Shown: positions 8,048 to 17,479 of the stretch, piece after piece
Layout of the letters: each line of letters begins with the position of its first letter
Position numbering within the stretch: position 1 is the stretch's first letter
From: Bacteroidota bacterium
GTDB taxonomy: Bacteria > Bacteroidota > Bacteroidia > Chitinophagales > Saprospiraceae
DNA length: 34,119 bases
Assembly (NCBI GenBank): GCA_017857395.1
Contig: JAFMDF010000068.1
Coordinates: 1-34,119 of the forward strand
Reading direction: 5' to 3'
Program-made: the position numbers and the translations under genes
Notes under the pieces: generated by a model
What the model was told of the DNA's origin: nothing
The model's database searches: none
The model's input: the letters and a program-made list of their open reading frames with translations, nothing else

Positions 8048-9889
8048 ATGAATTTGTTCAAAGCAATCCTATTATTGGTATGCCTAAGTAGCCAAAATCT
8101 ATTTGCGCAAAGCAAAATCGAAAGAGTAGAACCGCCTAACTGGTGGGTAGATATGAAAAATCCGAATCTACAATTATTGGTTTACGGCGATAATATGGGT
8201 GATTTAAACCCTTCCATTGATTATGCTGGAGTGGAATTAGTACAAGTGAGAAAAGTTAAAAATGAAAATTACTTATTCCTAGATTTAGTCATTTCCGAAA
8301 CGGCGCAAGCTGGTAAATTTCCCATTACTTTTAAGCACCATGACGAAGTTGTAGCAACGCATACCTACACTTTATTCCCTAGAGAAAAAGGAGCAGCGGA
8401 GCTACAAGGGTTTAATAATGAAGATGTGATGTATTTGATTACCCCCGACCGATTTGCGAATGGTGACCCTACCAATGATAATGTAGCAGGAATGCAAGAA
8501 AAAGTAGACCGAGCGAATAAAGGCGGCAGACACGGTGGAGATATAGAAGGCATTCGGAAAAGCTTGGATTATTTAGCCGACATGGGCTTTACGTCTATTT
8601 GGTTAAATCCCTTGCTAGAAAATGATATGGAAGTTTATTCTTATCATGGGTATTCTACAACTGATTTTTATAAAGTAGACCCTCGTTTTGGGAGCAATGA
8701 AGCTTATCGACAATTGAGCAAAGAAGCTAAATCGAAAGGCATCAAGTTGATTATGGATATGATTGTGAATCATTGCGGTTCTTTTCATTGGTGGATGGAT
8801 GATTTACCGATGGAGGACTGGATTAATCAATGGCCAGCGTATACAGGGACAAATCATAAAAAGACGCTGTTACAAGACCCTTACGCGGCGGAGTTAGATA
8901 AGAAAATTTTTAGAGATGGTTGGTTTGTGGAGACGATGCCCGACATGAATCAACGGAATCCCTTAATGGGAAATTATTTAATTCAAAATAGTATTTGGTG
9001 GATTGAATATCTAAGTTTGGCAGGTATTAGGATGGATACTTACCCATATCCAGATATGGATTATATGACGGAATGGACGGAAAGAGTAATGGCAGAATAT
9101 CCTAATTTTAATGTAGTAGGAGAGGAGTGGTTTGGAGACCCTGCGATTGTGTCTTATTGGCAAAAAGGTAAAGTTAATCCCAATGGTTATACTTCTGAAT
9201 TGCCTAGTTTGATGGACTTTCCTGTGCAAACAGCAGCGGTAAATGCGATAAATGACCCAGAAAGTTGGGGAGCTGGTTGGGTAGAATTATATGAAACCTT
9301 AGCCAAAGATTTTATGTATCCTGCTCCTAATGATTTGGTTGTTTTTCCAGATAATCACGATATGATGCGGATTTATAGCCAAGTGGGCGAAGATTACGAA
9401 AAATTTAAATTAGCCAATACTTTCTTTTTAACCACTAGAGGCGTGCCTGAATTTTATTATGGCACAGAAATTCTAATGAGTAGTGACGGTGACCACGGCA
9501 TTATTCGGTCTGATTTCCCAGGCGGTTGGGCTGGTGATAAAATAAATGGATTCACAGGTGAAGGCTTAACGGATCAACAAAAAGAAGCCCAACAATGGAT
9601 GAAGAAATTACTGAATTGGCGGAAAACAGCTACTGCCGTTCATTACGGTAAACTATTGCATTTTATTCCTAAAGATGGCGTTTATGTGTATTTTAGATAT
9701 GATGATAATCAGAAAATAATGGTTATTTTGAATAAAAATACGAAGCCTTATACGTTGGAAGTAGACCGTTTTGCGGAAGTATTAGATGGCGTGACAACTG
9801 GAAAATCGGTGATGAGTGGGCAAACTTTTGATATGACTAAGGGATTGAATTTGCCGCAAATGGGCGCTTTGATTTTGGAATTAAAGTAA
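8048..9889 (+). CDS. Exported GH13 alpha-amylase family enzyme (cyclomaltodextrinase/neopullulanase-like, SusA type)
   Basis: The enzyme hydrolyses alpha-1,4-glucan links in starch-derived oligosaccharides or cyclodextrins, probably in the periplasm. I place the start at 8048, giving 613 aa, because MNLFKAILLLVCLSSQNLFAQ is a good signal peptide; an ATG at 8027 is also possible, and the frame is open back to 7973. The first ~100 mature residues (IERVEPPNWWVDMKNPNLQLLVYG) match the N-terminal beta domain of cyclomaltodextrinases. In the open frame counted from 7973, the GH13 motifs are D262-N266-H267 in DMIVNH, nucleophile Asp355 in GIRMDTYP, acid/base Glu384 in VVGEEW and Asp463 in FPDNHD. 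The last ~85 residues form the usual C-terminal beta domain. It lies downstream of a sugar porter that could take up its products. Confidence 0.93.
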   Translation: MNLFKAILLLVCLSSQNLFAQSKIERVEPPNWWVDMKNPNLQLLVYGDNMGDLNPSIDYAGVELVQVRKVKNENYLFLDLVISETAQAGKFPITFKHHDEVVATHTYTLFPREKGAAELQGFNNEDVMYLITPDRFANGDPTNDNVAGMQEKVDRANKGGRHGGDIEGIRKSLDYLADMGFTSIWLNPLLENDMEVYSYHGYSTTDFYKVDPRFGSNEAYRQLSKEAKSKGIKLIMDMIVNHCGSFHWWMDDLPMEDWINQWPAYTGTNHKKTLLQDPYAAELDKKIFRDGWFVETMPDMNQRNPLMGNYLIQNSIWWIEYLSLAGIRMDTYPYPDMDYMTEWTERVMAEYPNFNVVGEEWFGDPAIVSYWQKGKVNPNGYTSELPSLMDFPVQTAAVNAINDPESWGAGWVELYETLAKDFMYPAPNDLVVFPDNHDMMRIYSQVGEDYEKFKLANTFFLTTRGVPEFYYGTEILMSSDGDHGIIRSDFPGGWAGDKINGFTGEGLTDQQKEAQQWMKKLLNWRKTATAVHYGKLLHFIPKDGVYVYFRYDDNQKIMVILNKNTKPYTLEVDRFAEVLDGVTTGKSVMSGQTFDMTKGLNLPQMGALILELK

Positions 9890-10038
9890 GATATTGAGTT
9901 ATAGAAATTCATTAAAGAGATATACCAACACAGACGAACTAGGAGGATTGAAAACGGATTGAACTGATTAGACGATTTAAACGGATTTTCCTTAATTCAT
10001 AAAATGCTATAGCTTTTTTCTATCTATGAATAATCCAT

Positions 10039-10046
10039 TATCTTTA
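10039..10046 (+). promoter_or_regulatory. Near-consensus -7 box (TATCTTTA)
   Basis: TATCTTTA lies 14 bp before the ATG of the small helical protein. It differs by one base from TAnnTTTG. A second TATCTTTA overlaps the ATG itself and is less plausible. Confidence 0.3.
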
Positions 10047-10060
10047 GAAAAAATATCTTT

Positions 10061-10246
10061 ATGAATACTGCTAAAGTTAAATTAAAGGATTTGGAAAAAA
10101 ATCAAGCAAAAACTGATGAAATAATTAATAAGATTATTGAAAATCCTGATGATTATGATAGAGAAAAGCTATTGAAAGTCGTGGATGCTATGAAAGACTT
10201 AGTTAAACTTGCTGAGGCTAAATTAGCTAAAAATAAGCTTTATTAA
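10061..10246 (+). CDS. Small charged helical protein, 61 aa, unknown function
   Basis: This 61-aa protein is rich in Lys, Glu and Asp and looks fully helical, with two segments (TAKVKLKDLEKNQAKTDEII and REKLLKVVDAMKDLVKLAEA) joined by the turn NPDDYD, as in a helical hairpin. I do not recognise the family. A perfect terminator begins 10 bp after its stop, and a near-consensus -7 box lies just before its start, so it is probably a real single-gene transcript. There is no signal peptide or membrane segment. A structural or protein-binding role is possible but unproven. Confidence 0.65.
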   Translation: MNTAKVKLKDLEKNQAKTDEIINKIIENPDDYDREKLLKVVDAMKDLVKLAEAKLAKNKLY

Positions 10247-10255
10247 AGATTGACT

Positions 10256-10299
10256 CAATAGTCTCTATCGAATTAACTCGGTAGAGACTATTGTTTTTT
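10256..10299 (+). terminator. Intrinsic terminator after the small helical protein gene
   Basis: CAATAGTCTCTA (10256-10267) pairs perfectly with TAGAGACTATTG (10282-10293), followed by six T residues. Confidence 0.8.
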
Positions 10300-10329
10300 A
10301 TGATAAAAAATAATTAAGCATCCATATAA

Positions 10330-11247
10330 ATGCTAGAAAATATCAATCATATAAAATACCCACTCATCCTAGACGGAGGTTTGTCCAATGAATTAAAAGC
10401 CGAGGGATATGATTTAAGTCACCAATTATGGACAGCAAAACTAATAGCGTCTAGCTCAGAAGCCATTATCAAAGCGCACTTAGCTTACCTAAAAGCAGGT
10501 GCACAATGTATTATAACGTCAAGTTACCAAGCGTCTATTCAAGGGTTTTTGGATGCAGGATATGATAGGGTAGAGGCAGAAAAATTGTTATTAAAGACGG
10601 TCACTTTAGCGGAAATAGCGATTGAAAAATATCAAGTAGCGAATAAAAATAAGCAGCAACGGTTAATAGCCGCTAGTATTGGTCCGTATGGTGCTTATTT
10701 AGCGGATGGCTCAGAGTATCGAGGAAATTACGATATAACTGATTCCGCATTAGCAGCATTTCATTGGCAGCAAATCCAGCTTTTGGATAAAACGAATGCC
10801 GATTTATATGCTTGTGAAACTGTTCCAAGTTTACAAGAAGCAAAAGTGTTGAGTCAACTTTTAATGAAGGTAACCAAACCCGCTTGGATAAGCTTTTCTT
10901 GTAAGGATGAAAGTCATATTAGTGACTGGACCAGCATTCAAGATTGCGCTGCTTTATTTAAAAATCATCCTAATGTCTTTGCCATAGGCGTTAATTGTAC
11001 AGCTCCTAAACATATTACAGGTTTAATCAAAGCTTTGAAACCAGCAGTAGGCGATAAAAAAATAATCGTCTACCCTAATTCAGGCATGGTCTATAATGCG
11101 GAAGCTAAAACTTGGCATGGAACTGCTGACCCTATCACTTTTGTAGAAAAAGCTAAAGAATGGGTGGAGTTAGGTGCGGATATAATAGGAGGCTGTTGTC
11201 AGATTGGGCCTGAGCATATTCAAGGAGTTAGTGCGTGTTTTTGTTAG
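10330..11247 (+). CDS. mmuM: Homocysteine S-methyltransferase MmuM
   Basis: The enzyme transfers a methyl group from S-methylmethionine or S-adenosylmethionine to homocysteine to give methionine in the cytoplasm. The 305-aa protein covers the whole homocysteine-binding barrel: LILDGGLSNELKAEG at the start, TSSYQASIQGF near 63-73, SIGPYGAYLADGSEYRGNY at 116-134 and CETVPSLQEA at 162-171. The zinc ligands are Cys223 in GVNCTAP and Cys289-Cys290 in IIGGCCQIGPEHI. YPNSGMVYN also fits the family. The start 83 bp after the previous stop lies directly after a terminator, so the gene is transcribed separately. It is followed by a very stable hairpin shared with the convergent neighbour. No methionine transporter gene is adjacent. 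Confidence 0.93.
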   Translation: MLENINHIKYPLILDGGLSNELKAEGYDLSHQLWTAKLIASSSEAIIKAHLAYLKAGAQCIITSSYQASIQGFLDAGYDRVEAEKLLLKTVTLAEIAIEKYQVANKNKQQRLIAASIGPYGAYLADGSEYRGNYDITDSALAAFHWQQIQLLDKTNADLYACETVPSLQEAKVLSQLLMKVTKPAWISFSCKDESHISDWTSIQDCAALFKNHPNVFAIGVNCTAPKHITGLIKALKPAVGDKKIIVYPNSGMVYNAEAKTWHGTADPITFVEKAKEWVELGADIIGGCCQIGPEHIQGVSACFC

Positions 11248-11271
11248 ATTTAAGCTACTCGGTAGACACTT

Positions 11272-11333
11272 GGAGGTCTGAAAGACGCTCCAAGGTCTGT
11301 GTCTAAAAACCTTGGAGCGTCTTTCAGACCTTC
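11272..11333. terminator. Very stable hairpin between convergent genes
   Basis: A perfect 21-bp stem (11275-11295 with 11310-11330, beginning GGTCTGAAAGACGC) extends to about 24 bp with a wobble, around a 14-nt loop. It lies 27 bp after mmuM and 35 bp before the end of the sortilin-like gene, so it can serve both strands as a terminator. The G+C-rich stem is unlike the other terminators here and could be a dispersed intergenic repeat. Confidence 0.7.
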
Positions 11334-11367
11334 GAGATAAAAAACTAGCAAAATGATAAGCTTAGAA

Positions 11368-14300
11368 CTATTCTTCAAAATAAATCCCTAGTCCTTTAAA
11401 ATCCTTTTCCAAACCATTTTTCTGACCTAAAACAGCAGCCAATTTTCCTTTAAAATTTTCAAAATCCTCCAAAGCAATCTGATAATTTTCCTTATCCGCA
11501 ACCATAGGCAACCCCGTAGTATTATAAAAATTCCATTTAATTCGATTCAATCTCCCAGCAATAGAAGGTGGAGTCAATTCCATTTTTTCGACCATTAAAT
11601 CATTCCCATTTAAGACCATTTCTAAATCTTGTAATTTGTTTTGGAGACTTTGCGCTTTTTCATAAGCTGCTTGCTGTCCTTTTGGATGTTGCAAAATACT
11701 TTTTTGCATATTTTTAGTTTGCTCAATTGCCTGCGTCAATTGCTGATTAGTGCTTCGAATTGATGTACCTAAATCATAAACTTGCTGCTGAAAGGTTTGC
11801 AAAGCTTGTCTATCTGCAACCGCAATATTTTTTGGATATAGGGGGACAACTTCAAAAGATTGAGCAATGCCTAAATCTGTCCATTCTCCTTTGATTATTT
11901 TAGCTAATTGTACAGCATAAGTGCCCGGTTGAACCAAAACAACTGCACCGCCTAGACCATCTGCTTGCCGTAAATCCCAATTAACCCGATGTAACCCTTT
12001 TTTAAGCGGGGCAGTAATTTTTCTGATAATATCCCCGTTTTCATTGCTAATAGAAAATACTAATTGAGGTTTTGTTTCTCGTCTTTCTGCGACAAAATCT
12101 GTCCACTCAGGATAATAAACTGGTTCTTTTTTAGCACGTTTTGCTTTCTCTGCTTTTAGTCGTGCTTGCTTAATAGTCGGAACACCATCTTTGAGATAAT
12201 AAGTGAAAATTGCCCCAAATTCAGGATTTGGAGAAGTATAAAAAGCATGTCCTAAACTTCGTCCATCTGGATTTTTTTCGATAAATAATAAAGCATCTTT
12301 TACTGGAAATAAATGGGTTGATTTCGCTAAAGTATTGGTTGTCAGTTCTCTAAGTGGGGAGTAATCTTCTAAAATATAAAAACCTCGTCCAAAAGAAGCG
12401 ACGACTAAATCATTTTCTTCGGTCTGAATTTCTATATCTCTATAGGACATAGTAGGTAGTCCTCCTTTAAATTTATGCCAATGTTGACCTCCGTTAATAG
12501 AAAAGTACAAACCTAATTCAGTCCCAGCAAATAATAAATTATCCACTTTATGGTCTTGATAAATTGTCCAAGCATATTCGCCTTTTGGCAAATTATTACT
12601 GATGGCATTCCAAGTTTTTCCTTTATCTGTACTTTTTAAAATATAAGGTTTAAAATCGCCTTGTTTGTGATTATTAAAGACCACAAAAACGGTATTGGCA
12701 TCGTGTCGAGAAGTATGAATATCTGCGACAAAACTATAGGCTGGAACAGTAGGAAATTGACTAGTTTTTCGCCAATTTTGTCCACCATCTTCGGTTATTT
12801 GTACTAAACCATCATCTGTACCCGCATAAATTAAGCCTTCTTGTTTCGGTGATTCGTCCAAAGCGACAATCGTACCATAGGGAGACGTCCAAACATTTTT
12901 AAAAACGGCATCTATTCCCCAAACTTCGCCCATTACCTTTGCCTTATTTCTATCTTCTTGCCTTGATAAATCACCACTTGCTTCTATCCAAGTATTTCCA
13001 CCATCTTCGCTTTTAAATAATTTATTCGCTGCAAAATAAAGTCGGTTAGATTGATGTGGACTAATCAGTAAAGGCGAATTCCAATGCCAACGTAGAGGCG
13101 CTTCACCACTTTTAGGTTGTGGCTGAATTTGTACCCGTTCGTTGGTTTGTTTATTATATCGATTCAGGTAGCCATATTGGGATTGGCTATATAAAATATT
13201 GGGGTCGGTCGGGTCAACTCTAGTTTGGAAACCATCGCCGCCAATAATATGATACCAATCCGAATTCCGAATACCCGCAGGGTTAGTCGTGCGCACAGGT
13301 ACGCCAATCGTGGCATTATCTTGTGTGCCGCCATACATATTATAAAACGGCTTTTCATTATCAATACCGACTCGATAAAACTGAGTCAAAGGGATATTAT
13401 CGGTGAATTTCCAAGTCTTAGTTCTATCCCAACTTTCGTAAATACCACCATCACAAGACACCATAATATAATCGGGGTCGTCTTTATCAAAAACAACATC
13501 ATGGCTATCGACATGCTTTTTTCGTTCGTTAATTCGTTGGAAAGTTTTACCGCCATCTTCCGTAAAGGCAGTAAAAAGATTGACGGAATAGACCTTGTCA
13601 AATTGATGCGGGTCAGGAAATAATTCCATATAATATTGGGCATCAATCACCATATAGTCGCTCATTTTTTTCCAATAATCGCCTTGATTTTCAGAACGAT
13701 AAAAGCCTTTCGTATCATTCGTGCCAGCAATAAGGGCATAAACGACATTCGATTTTTGTGGAGAAATCGCCAAACCAATTCTACCTAAATCCCCACCAGG
13801 CAAACCATTCTTTAATTTTGTCCAGTTTTTTCCTGCATCCGTACTTTTCCAGATACCGCCATTAGGACCACCTGCCACTAACTTACCTACATGTCTTCGT
13901 CTTTGATAGGAAGAAACTAGCAGTATATCTGGATTTAAAGGGTCAAAAATAATATCCGAAATACCTGTATTTTCTGTAATGTGCAGGATGCGTTCCCAAT
14001 TTTTCCCACCGTCTATTGTTTTATACAAACCTCTTTCTCCACCATCTTTCCAAACATTTCCTTGGGCTGCGACATAAACAATATCTGAGTTCCGAGGGTC
14101 AATCATTATTTTACCAATATGAGCAGATGTTTTTAAACCCATATTTGTCCAACTATCTCCACCATTCACACTTTTATAAATTCCATCACCTTTGGCAACG
14201 GAACGTTGGGCATTATTTTCTCCTGTTCCAGCCCAAATTATATTGGTATTATTAGGGTCAAATTCAATCGTGCCAACGGCATATGCACCATAGCTATCAA

Positions 14301-14574
14301 AAACAGGTTCCCAAGTCGTACCTGCATTTAAGGTTCGCCAAATATTGCCAGAAGCCACCGCTGCAAATCGCCTACTTTTTTTATTAGGGTCAATAATGAC
14401 TTTAGTAATTCTGCCACCTGTTTTTCCCGCACAGATATTTCTGAATTTTAAGCCATTGATAATAGATTGGTCTATTTTGTTAATTTTAGACGGGGCAGTA
14501 TTGGCTTTTTTCTGAGCATAAGAAAAGTAAGTACAGCAGAGTAGTAGATTTATTATAAAAATTTTTAATTTCAT
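11368..14574 (-). CDS. Exported sortilin/VPS10-like beta-propeller protein with Asp-box (BNR) repeats
   Basis: This 1068-aa protein opens with a signal peptide (MKLKIFIINLLLCCTYFSYAQ) and is probably periplasmic or surface-exposed. Most of it is built of beta-propeller blades marked by BNR/Asp-box motifs: SVNGGDSW, TIDGGKNW, STDAGKNW, SENQGDYW, TEDGGKTF, SEDGGNTW, TEDGGQNW, STDKGKTW and SINGGQHW. This is the layout of the VPS10/sortilin-like or glycosidase-like proteins that are common in Bacteroidetes. The last ~300 residues contain a beta domain (KKGLHRVNWDLRQ) and a helical, coiled-coil-like segment (NQQLTQAIEQTKNMQ). No sialidase catalytic set is evident, so a binding or unknown enzymatic role is safer than a named activity. 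There is no T9SS C-terminal domain. It is convergent with mmuM across a shared hairpin. Confidence 0.88.
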   Translation of the reverse strand: MKLKIFIINLLLCCTYFSYAQKKANTAPSKINKIDQSIINGLKFRNICAGKTGGRITKVIIDPNKKSRRFAAVASGNIWRTLNAGTTWEPVFDSYGAYAVGTIEFDPNNTNIIWAGTGENNAQRSVAKGDGIYKSVNGGDSWTNMGLKTSAHIGKIMIDPRNSDIVYVAAQGNVWKDGGERGLYKTIDGGKNWERILHITENTGISDIIFDPLNPDILLVSSYQRRRHVGKLVAGGPNGGIWKSTDAGKNWTKLKNGLPGGDLGRIGLAISPQKSNVVYALIAGTNDTKGFYRSENQGDYWKKMSDYMVIDAQYYMELFPDPHQFDKVYSVNLFTAFTEDGGKTFQRINERKKHVDSHDVVFDKDDPDYIMVSCDGGIYESWDRTKTWKFTDNIPLTQFYRVGIDNEKPFYNMYGGTQDNATIGVPVRTTNPAGIRNSDWYHIIGGDGFQTRVDPTDPNILYSQSQYGYLNRYNKQTNERVQIQPQPKSGEAPLRWHWNSPLLISPHQSNRLYFAANKLFKSEDGGNTWIEASGDLSRQEDRNKAKVMGEVWGIDAVFKNVWTSPYGTIVALDESPKQEGLIYAGTDDGLVQITEDGGQNWRKTSQFPTVPAYSFVADIHTSRHDANTVFVVFNNHKQGDFKPYILKSTDKGKTWNAISNNLPKGEYAWTIYQDHKVDNLLFAGTELGLYFSINGGQHWHKFKGGLPTMSYRDIEIQTEENDLVVASFGRGFYILEDYSPLRELTTNTLAKSTHLFPVKDALLFIEKNPDGRSLGHAFYTSPNPEFGAIFTYYLKDGVPTIKQARLKAEKAKRAKKEPVYYPEWTDFVAERRETKPQLVFSISNENGDIIRKITAPLKKGLHRVNWDLRQADGLGGAVVLVQPGTYAVQLAKIIKGEWTDLGIAQSFEVVPLYPKNIAVADRQALQTFQQQVYDLGTSIRSTNQQLTQAIEQTKNMQKSILQHPKGQQAAYEKAQSLQNKLQDLEMVLNGNDLMVEKMELTPPSIAGRLNRIKWNFYNTTGLPMVADKENYQIALEDFENFKGKLAAVLGQKNGLEKDFKGLGIYFEE

Positions 14575-14866
14575 GGTAAGCGCTAGTTGGTTAGTGATTG
14601 AAAATAGTTTGGCTCAATGATTTAGAATAGAGAACAGAGAATAAAGAATAGAGATAAAAATTCGAATAAATGATTAATTAATATTGAAAAAATAACTTGA
14701 ACAACTATAATCCGTGGGTGAATAAATGTAAAATATTCAACTTATTTTTTATCCGTTACTAACTATTCGTTTTGGCTACTAATTCCGTCTCTTTTCTCTA
14801 TTCTCGCCTTTTTCTTCTCAAAACTGAATAGTAAATTTAAAAATACTCCACTCAATAACGAAAATT

Positions 14867-16408
14867 ATGGCTGCTTTTATCAAACAAGCTTTTTTAGGGA
14901 TATTATTTGGTAGCTTAATACTACTGGCTTGTACGCCAATAGAAACGGAGGAAACGACTATAAAACATCCGAATGTTCTATTTATAGCGATTGATGATTT
15001 GAATGATTGGGTAGAACCCTTGGCAGGGAATGAACAGACCATTACGCCAAATCTAAAAAAGTTTGCGACTACCGGCGTAAATTTTACCGCAAATTATTGC
15101 ACCAGTCCTGGCTGTAACCCTTCTCGCTCTACTTTATTAACTGGCTTGCATACCTATAATTCTGGGATGTATTCTAATTATCAGGATTGGCGGACGATTC
15201 CTAGACTGGCGAATCAACCAACCTTAGGGCATTATTTTAGACAAAACGGGTATTACACCGCAGGCGCAGGCAAGATTTTTCATTATAGTCAGGTAGATAC
15301 TCTAGCTTGGGATGCCTATTATCCTTCTATTAAAAATCCAATGCCAGCAGATATTTTTCCAGAAAAAGTACCTGCCAATATGCCTCGCTTTAAGTATATG
15401 TATAAAATGTTTGATTGGAGTCCATTGACTATTTCAGATGAAGAAACGGGGGATTATAAAAGCGTTGATTTCATAGGGCAACAATTGGAACAGGCGCATG
15501 ATAAACCCTTTTTTCTTGCTTGTGGTATTTATCGCCCTCATTTACCTTGGTATGTACCTCAAAAATATTTTGATAAATTTCCATTGGAATCCATTCAATT
15601 GCCAAAATTAATGGAAAAGGATACGGCAGATTTAGGTAAGAGAGCGAAAGAACTAATGGCTAGAGGCGGTAATTATCACAAACATGTGCTTGCTGCGAAT
15701 CAATGGAAAAAAGCAGTCCAAGGTTATTTAGCGTCTGTTGCTTATGCAGATGCTATGGTTGGGGAATTATTAGGTCGTTTAGAAAAAAGCGCTTATGCAG
15801 ATAATACAATTGTGGTAATTTGGTCGGACCATGGTTGGCAACTAGGACAAAAAAATCATTGGCGAAAATTTGCCCTTTGGGAAAATGTCATTAAAACTGT
15901 TTTGATGATGAAAGTACCAGAGGGCGTAGCAGCTTTACCCGAAGGTGCTAAAACAGGAGGCGTGACGAAAAATCTGACTTCTTTAATTGATTTATACCCA
16001 ACTTTAACGGAGTTATGCGGTTTGCCAGAAAGAGCAGATTTAGATGGAGAAAGTTTAATCCCTATTTTAAAAAATCCTGATTCTACTATTTTACGACCGA
16101 TTATTACGACTTATGATTTTGGAGATTATTCGGTCAGGTATCATAAATGGCATTACATTAAATATATCGACGATTCGGAAGAACTATACGATTTGGAACT
16201 AGACCCAGAAGAATGGACAAATTTGGCAAATAATCCCAAATTTGAATCAATAAAGGTTCAAATAGCTGGTTATATTCCCAAAAATCCAATTCCACTACCA
16301 GAAGTTTCTTTGATTGAATTACAGGAACATCATATTCCACCTGTAAAGTCCAAGGCGTTTTATGAAAGTAAAGAGCGAGTGGAATGGATGAAAAGGTTTG
16401 ATAATTGA
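14867..16408 (+). CDS. Sulfatase (arylsulfatase/iduronate-2-sulfatase-like, family S1) lipoprotein
   Basis: The enzyme should remove sulfate esters from sulfated sugars or polysaccharides in the periplasm. This 513-aa protein has a lipoprotein signal with the lipobox LLAC at Cys22. The metal-binding start of the sulfatase fold is Asp43-Asp44 in IAIDDLNDW. The active-site signature CNPSRSTLLTG holds Cys83, which must be converted to formylglycine. Further metal and substrate motifs are WSDHGWQLGQKNHW and YDLELDPEEWTNLA near the end. The closest resemblance is to the iduronate-2-sulfatase-like branch. No formylglycine-generating maturase (anSME or FGE) is in the window. The stop is only 5 bp from that of convergent ruvB. 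Confidence 0.92.
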   Translation: MAAFIKQAFLGILFGSLILLACTPIETEETTIKHPNVLFIAIDDLNDWVEPLAGNEQTITPNLKKFATTGVNFTANYCTSPGCNPSRSTLLTGLHTYNSGMYSNYQDWRTIPRLANQPTLGHYFRQNGYYTAGAGKIFHYSQVDTLAWDAYYPSIKNPMPADIFPEKVPANMPRFKYMYKMFDWSPLTISDEETGDYKSVDFIGQQLEQAHDKPFFLACGIYRPHLPWYVPQKYFDKFPLESIQLPKLMEKDTADLGKRAKELMARGGNYHKHVLAANQWKKAVQGYLASVAYADAMVGELLGRLEKSAYADNTIVVIWSDHGWQLGQKNHWRKFALWENVIKTVLMMKVPEGVAALPEGAKTGGVTKNLTSLIDLYPTLTELCGLPERADLDGESLIPILKNPDSTILRPIITTYDFGDYSVRYHKWHYIKYIDDSEELYDLELDPEEWTNLANNPKFESIKVQIAGYIPKNPIPLPEVSLIELQEHHIPPVKSKAFYESKERVEWMKRFDN

Positions 16409-16413
16409 GCATA

Positions 16414-17439
16414 TCAAAACAAAGTCCCAGCCCGAGTAGGCGGCACAATCCCCAAATGCTGATATGCCTTCTCCGTTACCGAACGACCACGAGGCGTTCG
16501 CTGAATAAAGCCTTCCATAATTAAAAATGGTTCATGTACTTCTTCAATAGTGCCTGCTTCTTCCGCAACAGCCGTGGCAATAGTCGTCAACCCAACAGGA
16601 CCACCTTTGAATTTTTCGATAATGGTCATTAAAATTTTATTATCCATTTCATCTAAACCACTATCATCTACATTTAAAGCTTCCAAACCATATTGGGCAA
16701 TAGCTACATCAATTGTCCCATTACCTTTAATTTGTGCAAAATCACGAATTCTACGCAATAGTGCATTGGCAATACGAGGCGTTCCTCGACTACGACGAGC
16801 AATTTCTAAAGCCCCTCCATCTTGAATCGGGACTTTCAAAATACTAGCAGAACGTTTGATAATTCCGACTAAAGTAGGCACATCATAATAATCCAAATGG
16901 CAAGTAATCCCAAATCTAGCCCGCATCGGTGCAGTCAATAAGCCCATTCTAGTCGTTGCCCCAACTAGTGTAAATGGATTCAAAGCAATTTGAATACTTC
17001 GAGCATTTGGCCCACTATCAATCATGATATCAATCCGATAATCCTCCATTGCGGAGTATAAATATTCTTCTACCACATTATTCAACCGATGAATTTCATC
17101 AATAAATAAAACATCTCCCTCATCCAAATTGGTTAATAAACCTGCTAAATCACCAGGTTTTTCCAAAACTGGTCCAGAAGTCATTTTCATTTCTGCACCC
17201 AATTCACTCGCAATAATATGCGAAAGGGTCGTTTTTCCTAATCCTGGGGGGCCATGTAAAACAACATGATCCAATGCTTCCCCTCTTTGCACAGCAGCTT
17301 GTATAAAGATTTCTAAATTGGACACAATTTTAGGTTGACCGCTAAAATCTTTTAACGATTTAGGACGCAATGCCTTATCTACTTGTTCTTCTTCGCCAGT
17401 ATGATTTTCGCCTGTTGGGTCGAGATGTGGGTTTTGCAT
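16414..17439 (-). CDS. ruvB: Holliday junction branch migration ATPase RuvB
   Basis: RuvB is the hexameric AAA+ motor that, with RuvA, drives branch migration of Holliday junctions in recombinational repair. The 341-aa length is standard. Visible motifs are Walker [10 protein letters not shown] at 63-71, Walker [10 protein letters not shown] with Asp114-Glu115, the sensor and arginine-finger region ([18 protein letters not shown]), and the C-terminal winged helix ([28 protein letters not shown]). A full promoter lies at 17541-17571. The leader contains a five-copy heptanucleotide repeat 5 bp before the ATG. The gene is not next to ruvA or ruvC here. Its stop lies 5 bp from that of the convergent sulfatase, with no room for a terminator between them. 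Confidence 0.97.
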   Translation of the reverse strand: MQNPHLDPTGENHTGEEEQVDKALRPKSLKDFSGQPKIVSNLEIFIQAAVQRGEALDHVVLHGPPGLGKTTLSHIIASELGAEMKMTSGPVLEKPGDLAGLLTNLDEGDVLFIDEIHRLNNVVEEYLYSAMEDYRIDIMIDSGPNARSIQIALNPFTLVGATTRMGLLTAPMRARFGITCHLDYYDVPTLVGIIKRSASILKVPIQDGGALEIARRSRGTPRIANALLRRIRDFAQIKGNGTIDVAIAQYGLEALNVDDSGLDEMDNKILMTIIEKFKGGPVGLTTIATAVAEEAGTIEEVHEPFLIMEGFIQRTPRGRSVTEKAYQHLGIVPPTRAGTLF

Positions 17440-17444
17440 TTATT

Positions 17445-17479
17445 AATTTTCAATTTTCAATTTTCAATTTTCAATTTTC
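17445..17479. repeat. Five perfect tandem copies of AATTTTC in the ruvB leader
   Basis: Five exact 7-bp units (GAAAATT on the ruvB strand) occupy 17445-17479, ending 5 bp before the ruvB ATG at 17439. A tract like this can change length by slippage. As it covers the ribosome-binding region, copy number might tune translation. Confidence 0.85.

Noticed and set aside
13225-13623. 132-aa open frame on the plus strand inside the sortilin-like gene
   Set aside because: It is antisense to well-supported beta-propeller coding sequence and shows no protein family features.
14624-14804. AGAATAGAGA repeats and their complement between the sortilin-like and sulfatase genes
   Set aside because: Short purine-rich low-complexity sequence; the copies are too simple to support an operator or element.
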